A stretch of 64,000 bases of DNA from UBA5972 sp964567685 (GTDB lineage: Bacteria > Pseudomonadota > Alphaproteobacteria > Rhodobacterales > Rhodobacteraceae), in contig CAZMNO010000011.1 of NCBI GenBank assembly GCA_964567685.1, positions 1 to 64,000 of the forward strand, read 5' to 3'. The notes below the pieces were generated by a model. The model saw nothing but the letters and a program-made list of their open reading frames with translations. It was not told the origin of the DNA and searched no databases. Below are positions 26,909 through 36,564 of this stretch, piece by piece (position 1 is the stretch's first letter; each line of letters opens with the position of its first letter). Both the position numbers and the translations under genes were made by a program.

Positions 26909-27322
26909 TTAAAGTTCAGGCCCGATTTCAAGTTTACTGCCGTCTGTGAAACGTGAGAACCTGAACCGCTTAAGGTCAAAACCCGGTTCAGCACCCGTGG
27001 CCAGTCTTGCCACGACCTCTCCAAAGCCGGGGCCGATTCCGAAACCGTGCGCACTCATGCCGGTGGCAAGGATCAGACCTTCTGCTCCGGGTACATGGTC
27101 GACGATGGGGACAACATCCGGCATCGTGTCGATCATCCCCGCCCATGCCTCGGTAATCTGAGGTTCGCCAAGACCTGGAAACCGGCTGGCGAAACGCTTT
27201 GTTATTCGCCTCACCTGACGGGCACTGGGTTTGGGTTCCAGCACGCGCATGGTTTCAAAGGGTGTGATCTGATCTGCGCGCCATTTTCGCGGTGTCGTCC
27301 AGGCATCGGGAAAGCCTTTGGG
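26909..27322 (-). pseudogene. C-terminal part of FAD-dependent oxidoreductase, after an internal TAG
   Basis: The frame of the upstream chimeric ORF continues past a single TAG (27323-27325) with no other stop: PKGFPDAWTTPRKW, then ITPFETMRVLEPKPS, and the C-terminal oxidoreductase segment AEGLILATGMSAHGFGIGPG that closes the FAD site in DAO-family enzymes, up to the stop at 26909. It can be translated only by reading through the TAG or from ATG 27250, so the oxidoreductase is probably inactive. Confidence 0.75.
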
Positions 27323-29431
27323 CTAGGCAGGTAACAATTCAACCGCTCGCCAGGAGGATTTCATCAGGGGCAAGTATGCCAGGGCATGGCGAAAAGAATC
27401 CGGGCCGATGGGAACACTGTGTGAATCCGCCAAAGCCAGTGTATAGCCTCCGTCTTCCCGCTGCCGGATACCCAGCTCCTCGTCGCAGGCAGACCCATTG
27501 AAAACCTCTTGCAAAGGGCCAGTTTTGGCCACAGTGCCACGGATGGTCAGTTGCGGAAAACGAATGTCGTGACGGCGGGCAAACAGGGAAGACCAGGCGC
27601 CTGCGGCAAGGATAACCTGCTCGCTTTTCACAACCCCGGATTCGGTGACGACACCACTGATGCGGCCAGCCCTGTAATCAAGTGCGCGCACGACGCAGTT
27701 CTCACGGATGATCACACCGCTTTGTTGCGCCAGTGCGGCAACTGCGGGCACAGCACGCCAGGGCTCTGCCTGAGCATCCGATGGCGTAGTCAGCCCGCAT
27801 TTCCACGGATGCGCCGCCTGGCCGTTGAAATGGTCGTTAACTTCCCTGGACGACATCAAACGGCTCTCAAGCGCGTGTTCCCTGGCGATTTTCAGCCAGT
27901 CGTCATAGCCTTCTGCGGCGGCGTCCGTGCTGGCCATGAAACACGTACCACCGGTACGCAGGCCGCAACCCCCTTTGGTTTCCCTGTTGACCTCATGCCA
28001 CAGCTTCAATGCGCGCATCATGATCGGAAGTTCCGCCACGTCCCGTCCCTGCTGGCGAACCCAGCCCCAATTGCGCGACGATTGCTCGCCTGCGATCCTG
28101 CCTTTTTCGCAAAGCAGAACCCGCTTATTTGCCCGCGCCAGATAAAGAGCGGCAAATGCCGGGTCTTCCGCCAGATTGACCGCTTCTTCGGGATCGTGTT
28201 CCAGATCGAACAATTGCGGCGGCATATCGATGAAATGAATCAACTTGATGTTTTCACGGCGCAAGACATAGCCGCCCGAGCGTGTGCCGGTGCCGTGATA
28301 TTCGGCAAAAACCGGTTCAGGCTTGACCTGCTCTCCTCTGAGCACGGGCCACAGGCTTTTTGCCAGACGTTTTTCTTCGTCCTCGTTCAGAGGGATTCCG
28401 GCTGCTTCAAGGAAGGTAGGATAAATATCCGTGTGCGAAACAGGCGATGGTATTCGCCGGTTTTCAGAGATTCCCGGCCCTGCCACAATCAAGGGCACGC
28501 GAAGCGACTCCTCATACATGTGAAACAGCCCGAAAACATAGTGATCCCCCAGGGAAAACCCGTGATCCGATGTATAGACAATCAGCGTGTTGCTGGCCTG
28601 CCCAGAAGCCTGAAGCGCATCAAGGACTCGCCCGATCAGCGCGTCAAGATAAGTGACAGTCGCAAAATAGGCCGCGCGCAACGCCTGCACCTGTTCATAA
28701 GGAAGCGTGTCGGCATGCGGCACGATCTGGCGTAAATGCCTGACCGAAGGGTGGTCCGGTCGGTCGGCTGAAGAAAACCGGATCGGCGGAGGGATATCTT
28801 CTGGCTTGTAGAGTTCAAAAAACTCACGCGGTGTAACAAAAGGTGCGTGCGCCGAAATGAAGTGAACCGACAGGGCCCAGGGGGTTTCCCCGGGTGACTT
28901 GGCCAGCCAGTTTTCGGCACTCAAGGCTATTCGTTCATCAAACTGCCGGTACGGATTGTCATCACCCGCCCCATAGCGCGAGGTCCAGATATCCCACAGG
29001 CCCTGGTAACTCGGTTCTGATCCTTCGTGGCGCAACGCACTGACCAGATCACCAATTCCGTCGGCTATCTGCATGGTTTCCACAGTCGAGGTAAATCCGA
29101 CATCATCTTCATCAGACCGGAAGTGCATTTTGCCGATGCCCGCCGTCTGGTATCCACTGTCTCGCAATCGCCCCATCCAACTGGGCACCGCGCCATCATA
29201 TGCTAAGGAACTGTCCCAATATCCGCTTTCATGGGGGAAGCGGCCAGTTGCCAAAGCCGCCCGTGCAGGAACACAAAGCGGGCTGGCGCAATAGGCATGT
29301 TCAAAGAGCGCACCCCTCTTTGCCAGACTGTCGAGGTTTGGTGTGTGAATTACCGGATGCCCGGCAGCCGCCAACAGGTCCGGTGCGTGGCTTTCACCAA
29401 GAAGAAACAGGATATTCGGACGATCCGTCAA
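27323..29431 (-). pseudogene. Sulfatase fused in frame to an N-truncated FAD-dependent oxidoreductase
   Basis: Residues 1 to about 428 are a sulfatase of the choline-sulfatase/arylsulfatase type. PNILFLLGESHAPD is at the N-terminus, the formylglycine cysteine is in CVPARAALATGR (Cys53), and TSDHGFSLGDH is near residue 287. At about residue 429 (near 28140) the sequence changes abruptly to the middle of a DAO-type oxidoreductase (ARANKRVLLCEKGRIAGEQ, SSRNWGW). The first strand and GxGxxG loop of that enzyme are missing, and the sulfatase tail is also gone. A TAG then stops the frame before the oxidoreductase C-terminus. This looks like a deletion that joined two neighbouring genes, followed by a nonsense mutation; a sequencing or assembly join is possible. 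The sulfatase part may still fold. Confidence 0.8.
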
Positions 29432-29596
29432 TTCATCTTCCTTGGTCGGACATCACGATCAAAGGGAGAATTCTTGTGCTTGATCGTGGACTATATGGTG
29501 TGCGCGACAGAAAGCCAGCCTATGTAGTCCACGGCCAGCCACTATCTAAGAGCGTAATACCTGTGGCGGCGTGCTTCCGATGCTCTATCGAGGGCT

Positions 29597-30523
29597 TCAA
29601 ACCCCGAGGCAGTACCGCATGATCGCCTTTTGCGCATGCAACCGGTTTTCCGCCTCATCGAAAATCACCGATTGCGGCCCATCCATCACCTCCGACGTCA
29701 CTTCTTCATCACGATGCGCCGGCAGGCAATGCATAAATAAGGCATCCGGATTGGCCCCGGCCATGAGTTCTGTATTTATCTGATAGGGTCTAAGCTGATT
29801 ATGCCTCCGCTCACGGGTCGACTGGCTGTCATGCATGGAGACCCAGGTATCAGTGACCACCAGATCGGCACCCTTGACCGCCGCCATCGGATCACGCTCA
29901 ATCACGATGTTGGAGCCGTTCCTGCGCGCCTCGCCCAGAAACTCGGGATCCGGGTCCAGCATTTCGGGCCCGGCAAACGTGAAATCAAATCCCATCTGCC
30001 CGGCCGCCTGCACCATCGAGGCGCAGACATTGTTGCCGTCCCCTGACCACACGACCTTGCGCCCGGCAATCGGCCCGCGATGCTCCTCATAGGTCATCAC
30101 ATCGGCCATGATCTGGCAGGGATGGGTACGATTGGTCAGCCCGTTGATCACCGGCACATCGGCATATTCCGCCATTTCGAGCAGGGTTTCCTCTTCAAAG
30201 GTCCGCATCATGATCAGATCGACATAGCGGCTCATCACCCGCGCGGTATCGGCAATGGTTTCACCATGCCCAAGCTGCATATCAGCACCTGACAGAACCA
30301 TCGTCTGCCCGCCCATCTGGCGTACGCCAACGTCGAAACTGACGCGGGTCCGGGTTGATGGTTTTTCAAAGATCAGGGCGACCACGCGACCGGCGAGCGG
30401 GGCGTTGTCATCCGCCATGCCGCGCGGGCGTCCGGCCCTTGCCGCTTTCATGCTTTGGGCATTGTCCAGTATGCCTCGCAGATCTTCCGGCGAGGTTTTG
30501 TCGATATCGAGAAAATGCCTCAT
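29597..30523 (-). CDS. argF: Ornithine carbamoyltransferase
   Basis: This 308-residue enzyme of arginine synthesis forms citrulline from ornithine and carbamoyl phosphate. The carbamoyl phosphate loop STRTRVSFDVG is near residues 55-65, HPCQIMADVMT near 132 and the ornithine-binding HCLPAHRDEEV near 264. It overlaps argD by 4 bp, forming an argD-argF operon typical of Rhodobacterales. Confidence 0.96.
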   Translation of the reverse strand: MRHFLDIDKTSPEDLRGILDNAQSMKAARAGRPRGMADDNAPLAGRVVALIFEKPSTRTRVSFDVGVRQMGGQTMVLSGADMQLGHGETIADTARVMSRYVDLIMMRTFEEETLLEMAEYADVPVINGLTNRTHPCQIMADVMTYEEHRGPIAGRKVVWSGDGNNVCASMVQAAGQMGFDFTFAGPEMLDPDPEFLGEARRNGSNIVIERDPMAAVKGADLVVTDTWVSMHDSQSTRERRHNQLRPYQINTELMAGANPDALFMHCLPAHRDEEVTSEVMDGPQSVIFDEAENRLHAQKAIMRYCLGV

Positions 30524-31698
30524 AGCCCGGCCTCGACTGCCGTCGCCGCCTGATCAAGCCGCGCCACGGCCTCGCTGATCTCTTCCTGACTGATGGTCAG
30601 GGGCGGCAGAACGCGAATGACGTTCTGCCCGCCGGGAACGGTCAGAATTTGTGCGGCATAGCCTGCCTTCACAACATCTATATTGGGAACCTTGCAGACA
30701 ACGCCCAGCATCAGCCCGACCCCTCTGACTTCGCTGAACACATCCGGGTGGGCCGCGACCAGACCCTCCAGTCGCTGCCGCAACTCCCCGGCCCTGCGGT
30801 TTACGTCAGCCAGGAAACCTTCTTCGGCCACAATATCAACAACGGCCGAACCGACTGCGCACGCCAGCGGATTGCCGCCATAGGTCGAGCCATGCGTCCC
30901 TGCAACCATCCCCTGCGCCGCGTGATTACTGGCCAGACAGGCCCCCAGCGGAAACCCCCCGCCAATGCCCTTGGCCACAGCCATGATGTCAGGAGCAATA
31001 CCGGAAAACTCGTGCGCAAACAAACGCCCTGTCCGGCCCATACCGCATTGGATTTCATCCATGATCAGAAGAATTCCATGAGCGTCACACAACGCCCGAA
31101 GCCCCTGCAGAAAGCTGTCTTCCGCCGGAACAATTCCGCCTTCACCCTGCACAGGCTCAACCAGAATGGCCGCCGTTGTTTCATCAATCGCCGCCTCGGT
31201 CGCAGCAAGATCACCAAAAGGCACATGGGTGAACCCCGGCAATTGCGGCCCGAACCCGGCCAGCAGTTTTTCCCCGCCAGCCGCGGCGATCATGCCAAGT
31301 GTGCGACCGTGAAAAGCGTCGTGAAAGGCGATGATCTGGCTTTTCTCGGGCTGGCCCGTGTGACTGAAGAATTTGCGCGCCATCTTGACCGCACATTCCA
31401 TCGCCTCGGTGCCGGAATTGGTAAAGAACACCTTGTCAGCAAAAGTGACATCCGCCAGTTGCGCCGCCAGCTTTTCCTGATTGGGAATATTATAGAGATT
31501 TGACGTATGCCAGATCTGATCGGCCTGCTCTTTCAGCACCTCCACCAGTTTCGGATGCGCATGGCCCAGCGCATTGACGGCAATCCCTGCCCCCATATCA
31601 AGGTATCGTGACCCGTCAGCCTCGATCAGCCAGCTGCCTTCGCCTTTGACAAAAGACAGCGGTGCACGTGCGTAGGTTGGCAAAACGGCGGAATTCAT
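30520..31698 (-). CDS. argD: Acetylornithine aminotransferase
   Basis: This 392-residue class III PLP aminotransferase converts N-acetylglutamate semialdehyde to N-acetylornithine. Visible motifs are the TNSGTEAMECAVKMAR phosphate-binding region near residue 95, IMDEIQCGMGRTG near 215 and the Schiff-base lysine in VAKGIGGGFPLGA near 244. It lies immediately upstream of argF on the same strand with an ATGA overlap. It may also act on succinyl-diaminopimelate, as many ArgD enzymes do. Confidence 0.94.
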   Translation of the reverse strand: MNSAVLPTYARAPLSFVKGEGSWLIEADGSRYLDMGAGIAVNALGHAHPKLVEVLKEQADQIWHTSNLYNIPNQEKLAAQLADVTFADKVFFTNSGTEAMECAVKMARKFFSHTGQPEKSQIIAFHDAFHGRTLGMIAAAGGEKLLAGFGPQLPGFTHVPFGDLAATEAAIDETTAAILVEPVQGEGGIVPAEDSFLQGLRALCDAHGILLIMDEIQCGMGRTGRLFAHEFSGIAPDIMAVAKGIGGGFPLGACLASNHAAQGMVAGTHGSTYGGNPLACAVGSAVVDIVAEEGFLADVNRRAGELRQRLEGLVAAHPDVFSEVRGVGLMLGVVCKVPNIDVVKAGYAAQILTVPGGQNVIRVLPPLTISQEEISEAVARLDQAATAVEAGL

Positions 31699-31942
31699 CG
31701 GTGAACCCTTTTCATGGTAAGGCCCCGGTTTGACCTAAAGTCAGGGGCAAGTCAATTCTGCTTGGAGTGGATGAGCAATGGCGAAAACCGCGCGCCCTTT
31801 GGGGCAGCGGTGAGGGGCAGTTTCAGCGTCGGCGTCGCGACGTTTCTGTCAGGTTTACCAGTTTCATCAGGTCTTGCTTTCGCTCTAAAGACAGCGCGTC
31901 TCTAAGCCCGGATTGGGTAATTGTCCAGCCCCCTGAGCAGGC
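31699..31942. other. Intergenic stretch, argD promoter side
   Basis: The 244 bp between the argD start and the ABC permease stop contains only a 44-codon ATG frame without recognisable features. It should hold the argDF promoter, but no clear operator is visible. Confidence 0.4.
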
Positions 31943-32755
31943 TCAGCTTTTCAACCGGTATCCTGTTGCAAACCAGCGCCAACTGATCAGGGCCAGGAGC
32001 AGCGTCAGACCCAGGCAGATCACAGCTCCGGTCACCGGTGAGGTATCGGAAACTCCGATCACGCCAAAACGCGTCCCGTCGATCAAATAGAAGATTGGAT
32101 TATACTGGGTCACCATTTGCAGGGCAGGCGGCAGAATATCGATGGAATAGAAGGTTCCCGACAGAAAACTCAGCGGTGTGACGATGAAATTCGTGATCGC
32201 GTTCATCTGGTCAAACCGGTCAGAAAATATACCCGCCAGCACCCCTATCAGCGCCAGCATGGCGCTGCCGAGCGTTATAAAGACCAAAGCCCAAACCGGA
32301 TGCGCGATCCCGACGCCAAGGATCGGAAAACACACCACCACGACCGCTAATGCCACGGCAAACCCACGGATCACACCCCCGGTGGTGTAGCCAACCACCA
32401 GTTCAAGCGCTGAAAGCGGCGGCATCAGGGTATCAACGATATTGCCCTGTATCTTGGAAATCACCAGTGACGAGGCCGTATTGGCAAAGGCGTTCTGGAT
32501 GATCGTCATCATCAGAATGCCAGGGGTCAGAAAATGGGAAAACGGCACACCCATCACCTCGCCGCGCTGGCTGCCGATGGCCAGATCGAAGACCAGAAGA
32601 AACAGGCCAGCGGTGATCAGCGGGGCCAGAACCGTCTGCGTCCAGACCGAACTGAAGCGCACGACCTCGCGCTCGATCACCGTGTAAAGGCCCAGCCAGT
32701 TGACCCGCCCGAACCGTCGCACGCCCATATGGCTGCCTTTAGATGTCACACCCAT
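31943..32755 (-). CDS. ABC-2 type transporter permease (YadH-like)
   Basis: This 270-residue permease has six membrane segments and the ABC-2 pattern. It is closest in style to YadH-type exporters (FLTPGILMMTIIQNAFANTASSLV, then QGNIVDTLMPPLS and TPLSFLSGTFYSIDILPP). No ATP-binding partner is adjacent, so the ATPase must be encoded elsewhere. It does not resemble KpsM and is unlikely to complete the capsule exporter at 55-58 kb. ATG at 32755 or at 32728 could start it. It is divergent from gcrA. Confidence 0.85.
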   Translation of the reverse strand: MGVTSKGSHMGVRRFGRVNWLGLYTVIEREVVRFSSVWTQTVLAPLITAGLFLLVFDLAIGSQRGEVMGVPFSHFLTPGILMMTIIQNAFANTASSLVISKIQGNIVDTLMPPLSALELVVGYTTGGVIRGFAVALAVVVVCFPILGVGIAHPVWALVFITLGSAMLALIGVLAGIFSDRFDQMNAITNFIVTPLSFLSGTFYSIDILPPALQMVTQYNPIFYLIDGTRFGVIGVSDTSPVTGAVICLGLTLLLALISWRWFATGYRLKS

Positions 32756-32786
32756 TTCGCCCTCGCAGAAACTTCACTGTCTGATC

Positions 32787-32813
32787 TTGTAACCGCCTTA
32801 ACAAAGGTTACAA
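32787..32813. promoter_or_regulatory. Inverted repeat in gcrA/permease divergent promoter
   Basis: TTGTAACC (32787-32794) and GGTTACAA (32806-32813) are perfect 8-bp arms with an 11-bp spacer, about 75 bp before the gcrA start. The TGTAAC core also appears in the arms upstream of paaA. It is a candidate operator; the factor is unknown. Confidence 0.4.
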
Positions 32814-32885
32814 TGCCGGATCAGAAAATTGGGCGTAGCCAGCCGGTCGAAATCCGGGCAATGGCCGCGAATGACGGAGCAAGAC

Positions 32886-33452
32886 ATGTCCTGGACGGAT
32901 GAACGGGTAGACGTATTGAAAACGATGTGGGGCGAAGGCAAAAGCGCCAGCCAGATCGCCAAGGAACTGGGCGGGGTCACTCGCAATGCGGTGATCGGCA
33001 AGGTGCACAGGCTGGGCCTTTCTAACCGCGCAAGCCCGGCGAAAGCGCCAGCCAAAGACAAGGCCAGCACAGCAGACACCGGCGCAGCAAAACCAGCGGC
33101 CGCCAAGGCCAAACCGGTGCAACCCGCCGAACCGGCACCGGTGCGTGTGGCGCCAATTCCGCCGCGCAAACCGATCATCAAGGCGGGCCAGCCCCTGCCA
33201 CCGCAACCCTCGGCCAATGAGGTCAGTGCGGAAGCTTTGGCCAATGTCAAAGAGATTGAAAAATCAGCCCGCAGGCTGAACCTGATGGAACTGACCGAGC
33301 GCACCTGCAAATGGCCGGTCGGTGATCCGGCGACCGATGATTTCTGGTTCTGCGGCCATCCTGTTCAGCAGGGAAAGCCCTATTGCGAGGCCCATGTGGC
33401 GGTGGCCTTCCAACCCATGTCATCGCGCCGCGACCGGCGTGCTTCGCGCTAA
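32886..33452 (+). CDS. gcrA: GcrA cell-cycle regulator
   Basis: This 188-residue protein has the GcrA N-terminal DNA-binding domain (SWTDERVDVLKTMWGEGKSA, then GVTRNAVIGKVHRLGLS), a low-complexity Ala/Pro/Lys linker, and a C-terminal domain with CKWPVGDP and FCGHPVQQGKPYCEAH. GcrA partners with sigma-70 RNA polymerase and is steered by CcrM methylation at GANTC in alphaproteobacteria. The start is ATG 32886 with GGAG upstream. No GANTC site is visible in its own upstream gap. Confidence 0.93.
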   Translation: MSWTDERVDVLKTMWGEGKSASQIAKELGGVTRNAVIGKVHRLGLSNRASPAKAPAKDKASTADTGAAKPAAAKAKPVQPAEPAPVRVAPIPPRKPIIKAGQPLPPQPSANEVSAEALANVKEIEKSARRLNLMELTERTCKWPVGDPATDDFWFCGHPVQQGKPYCEAHVAVAFQPMSSRRDRRASR

Positions 33453-33541
33453 AGGATAAGATAACGATAAGGCCCTCAAGGGTCAGGCAGAACAACAGGC
33501 AAGAACAGGCGAAAAGGCGCCTCAACCAGCAAGAAACGAGC

Positions 33542-34000
33542 ATGCTTCCGGTCAAGAAAGTCGTCCGTAAAGCCGGCAGAGGTACGCAATATGCGGCCCT
33601 TTGTTTTCGGCGCCGTAAAGGCAAAGGGTTTGAGATCCTGCTGGTGACCAGCCGTGGAACCGGGCGCTGGATTCCGCCAAAGGGCTGGCCGATCAAAGGC
33701 ATATCTCCGGAAAAAGCAGCAGCACAGGAGGCCTTTGAAGAGGCCGGGGTAACAGGCCAGGTCTTCAGTCGTGCGCTGGGGCGCTACAAATACACGCCGA
33801 CCCAGGCTCAGGTACGCAAGCGCCGTGAAGAGGCTTATGTCTTCCCGCTTGAGGTTGAAGCCCGGGCAAAGAAGTTCAAGGAAAAGGGCCAGCGCAAGGT
33901 GAAGTGGTTCAGCCCGAAAAAAGCCGCAATGCTGGTGCGCGAGCCCAAGTTAAAAAAGATGATCCGAAATTTCGATCCACAACAGCTGAAAACCGGCTGA
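33542..34000 (+). CDS. NUDIX hydrolase
   Basis: This 152-residue NUDIX protein has the box PKGWPIKGISPEKAAAQE followed by FEEAGV. The metal-binding EExG core is intact, but the canonical first glutamate of the box is replaced by isoleucine and the arginine by glutamine, as in the common alphaproteobacterial PKGWP subgroup. The likely substrate is a diphosphate or diadenosine polyphosphate, unproven. The start is ATG 33542. The gene follows gcrA by 89 bp. Confidence 0.85.
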   Translation: MLPVKKVVRKAGRGTQYAALCFRRRKGKGFEILLVTSRGTGRWIPPKGWPIKGISPEKAAAQEAFEEAGVTGQVFSRALGRYKYTPTQAQVRKRREEAYVFPLEVEARAKKFKEKGQRKVKWFSPKKAAMLVREPKLKKMIRNFDPQQLKTG

Positions 34001-34096
34001 CGGGCCGTTTTTGCAGCAGTTTCCCCCGCAAACCCGGCTTGCATAGCCTGGAATTAACGTTATCTAAACCATCAGTTCGGGTGTATAGGTAATGAG

Positions 34097-34540
34097 ATGA
34101 TCCGCTACACGCTAAAATGTGACAAAGACCACAGCTTTGACAGCTGGTTTCAGTCAGCCTCGGCATTTGACAAGCTCAAATCCGCGGGTCTGGTCAGCTG
34201 TTCGGTTTGCGGCGGCAGCAATGTTGAAAAAGCCGTGATGGCCCCACGGGTGCGCCCGGCACGATCAGCTGCGGGTGCTGCAAAAACCCCGCCCTCACCC
34301 GGCCCTCTGAGCGCCCCGGCTTCTCCGGCCGAGCAGGCATTGCGGGAAATGCGCAAGAAAATCGAAGCAACCTCGGAAAATGTCGGCCAGGATTTTGCCC
34401 GCGAGGCCCGTGCCATTCACGAGGGCGACGCGCCTGAGCGCCCGATCATCGGTGAGGCCAAACCGGACGAGGCCAAAAGCCTGATCGAAGACGGGATACC
34501 TGTATCCCCTTTGCCCTGGGCGTCGCGCAAGTCAAACTGA
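34097..34540 (+). CDS. DUF1178 family protein
   Basis: This 147-residue protein has the DUF1178 N-terminal zinc-ribbon-like motif: MIRYTLKCDKDHSFDSWF, then SCSVCGG, giving Cys-His and Cys-x2-Cys candidate ligands. A Pro/Ala linker and a helical tail ending near FPFWA-like PLPWASRKSN follow. It is widespread and function unknown in alphaproteobacteria, often beside the NUDIX gene as here. Confidence 0.85.
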   Translation: MIRYTLKCDKDHSFDSWFQSASAFDKLKSAGLVSCSVCGGSNVEKAVMAPRVRPARSAAGAAKTPPSPGPLSAPASPAEQALREMRKKIEATSENVGQDFAREARAIHEGDAPERPIIGEAKPDEAKSLIEDGIPVSPLPWASRKSN

Positions 34541-34562
34541 ACCACAGATTCCGGAGCGAAAC

Positions 34563-35222
34563 ATGACTGTATTGGTGACCGGCGCCAACCGTGGGATCGG
34601 GCGTGAAATGGTCCGGCAAATGAATGCGTCAGGTCAAGGCGTGATCGCAACAACACGCAGCGACATTCCCGAAGACACCGCAGACAATATCGACTGGCAC
34701 AAACTGGACGTCACCTCGCAAGCCTCTTTCGATGCGCTGAACACAGCACTTGGGGGCAAAAAGATATCACTTCTGGTGTGCAATGCCGGTGTTCTTCTGG
34801 ACCGGTCCACGAACCTGAAAGACGGATACGATCCTGATACCTGGGCTGGTACGTTTGCGGCCAATGCCATGGGTCCGTTCCTGACCATCCAGAACCTCCT
34901 TGACCGGCTGGAAAACGCAAAAATCGCCATTATCGCATCAAAAATGGGCTCAAACGCCCATGCCAAGGGCGGGGAATATGCCTATCGGGCTTCCAAGGCC
35001 GCTGTCATCAATCTGGCCACGAACCTGTCGGTTGATCTTGCACCAAAAGGCATTTCCGTGGGTGTATACCACCCGGGCTGGGTGCGCACGGATATGGGCA
35101 GCACCTCAGCAGACATATCGCCAGAGGACTCGGCCGCAGGGCTGATCGCAAGATTTGCCGAGCTTTCGCTGACCACAACCGGTTGTTTTCTCAATTACGA
35201 CGGGGAAAGCCTGCCATACTGA
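34563..35222 (+). CDS. Short-chain dehydrogenase/reductase
   Basis: This 219-residue SDR has the cofactor motif VTGANRGIG at residues 5-13, a CNAGVL variant of NNAG near residue 75, and the catalytic YxxxK in YAYRASKAAV near 140-149. It resembles the C-factor/YciK-like SDRs of unknown substrate. It follows the DUF1178 gene by 22 bp on the same strand. Confidence 0.85.
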   Translation: MTVLVTGANRGIGREMVRQMNASGQGVIATTRSDIPEDTADNIDWHKLDVTSQASFDALNTALGGKKISLLVCNAGVLLDRSTNLKDGYDPDTWAGTFAANAMGPFLTIQNLLDRLENAKIAIIASKMGSNAHAKGGEYAYRASKAAVINLATNLSVDLAPKGISVGVYHPGWVRTDMGSTSADISPEDSAAGLIARFAELSLTTTGCFLNYDGESLPY

Positions 35223-35314
35223 TGCACCCGGCCGACCTGCCCTTGCCCTTGTCTGCGCATCCGCCTATGAAGCCCCCCGGGTAACCACAACGCAAATCTA
35301 ACAGGGTTCAATCA

Positions 35315-36553
35315 ATGCCCCGTCTCGTGATGAAATTCGGCGGAACTTCCGTTGCCGATCTGGAGCGTATTGGAAATGTCGCTGCCAAAGTCAAACGTGA
35401 GGTCGAGAACGGGTTTGATGTGATCGTCATCGTTTCCGCGATGTCAGGCAAAACGAACGAGCTTGTCGGATGGGTAAATTCAACTTCGCCGCTTTATGAC
35501 GCCCGTGAATACGATGCCGTGGTTTCATCCGGTGAAAATGTTACCGCTGGCCTCATGGCCCTCACCTTGCAGGAAATGGATATTCCGGCCCGCAGCTGGC
35601 AGGGCTGGCAGGTACCGGTCAAAACCACGTCCGCACACGGGGCGGCGCGGATCAATGAAATCCCGTCGGCTAACCTCGATATGAAATTCGCCGAAGGAAT
35701 GCGGGTTGCGGTCGTTGCTGGGTTTCAGGGGATCGGCGATGATGGTCGGATCACCACACTCGGACGCGGAGGGTCTGATACCACCGCTGTCGCCTTCGCT
35801 GCGGCCATGAACGCCGAGCGCTGCGATATCTATACCGATGTCGACGGCGTTTACACCACCGACCCGCGCATCGAAACCAAAGCACGCAAGCTGGAAAAAA
35901 TATCTTACGAGGAAATGCTGGAACTGGCGTCGCTCGGGGCCAAGGTTCTGCAAACCCGTTCTGTCGAGCTGGCCATGCGCTACAAGGTGCGGCTGCGCGT
36001 GTTATCAAGTTTTGAAGATCAGACCGATAATTCTGGAACACTTGTCTGCGACGAGGAGGAAATTGTGGAAAACAATGTTGTGTCAGGGGTCGCCTATTCC
36101 CGCGACGAAGCCAAAATGACCCTTGTGTCGGTGGCCGACCGTCCGGGCATCGCCGCCGCGATTTTCGGCCCGCTGGCCGATGCCGGGGTCAATGTCGACA
36201 TGATCGTGCAGAATATCTCGGAAGAAGGGCGCACTGACATGACCTTCTCCTGCCCAACCGAACAGGTGGCCCGCGCCCAGGATGCGATGGAAAAGGCCAA
36301 GGCATCGGGCGAGGTGAATTTCCATGGTCTGATCGCTGATACCGATGTCTGCAAAATTTCGGTAGTTGGCATCGGCATGCGGTCGCACACCGGTGTTGCC
36401 TCAAAAATGTTCCGCGTCTTGGCGGCTGAAGGCGTGAATATCAAAGTTATCACCACGTCTGAAATTAAAGTTTCTGTCCTTGTGGACCGGAAATATATGG
36501 AATTGGCCGTCCAAGCCCTGCATGATGCCTTTGAACTGGACAAGGCAGCATAG
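35315..36553 (+). CDS. lysC: Aspartate kinase
   Basis: This 412-residue enzyme phosphorylates aspartate, the first step to lysine, threonine, methionine and diaminopimelate. The kinase domain starts with VMKFGGTSVADLER, with GRGGSDTTAVAFA near residue 150 and YTDVDGVYTTDPR near 173. Two C-terminal ACT domains (about 265-410) give feedback inhibition by lysine and threonine. The ptsP gene follows after 11 bp, a usual arrangement in Rhodobacterales. Confidence 0.95.
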   Translation: MPRLVMKFGGTSVADLERIGNVAAKVKREVENGFDVIVIVSAMSGKTNELVGWVNSTSPLYDAREYDAVVSSGENVTAGLMALTLQEMDIPARSWQGWQVPVKTTSAHGAARINEIPSANLDMKFAEGMRVAVVAGFQGIGDDGRITTLGRGGSDTTAVAFAAAMNAERCDIYTDVDGVYTTDPRIETKARKLEKISYEEMLELASLGAKVLQTRSVELAMRYKVRLRVLSSFEDQTDNSGTLVCDEEEIVENNVVSGVAYSRDEAKMTLVSVADRPGIAAAIFGPLADAGVNVDMIVQNISEEGRTDMTFSCPTEQVARAQDAMEKAKASGEVNFHGLIADTDVCKISVVGIGMRSHTGVASKMFRVLAAEGVNIKVITTSEIKVSVLVDRKYMELAVQALHDAFELDKAA

Positions 36554-36564
36554 ACAAGGGGCCA

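Noticed and set aside
31768..31905. 44-codon ATG frame between argD and the ABC permease
   Set aside because: No ribosome site, no recognisable features and a length expected by chance in GC-rich DNA.
31943..32755. Candidate KpsM permease for the capsule exporter
   Set aside because: Its sequence pattern is of YadH-type ABC-2 permeases and it lies more than 22 kb away, divergent from gcrA.
32798..32811. Possible CtrA site before gcrA (TTAA near TTAC)
   Set aside because: The spacing is 6 rather than 7 bases and the second half is imperfect; the inverted repeat explains the sequence better.
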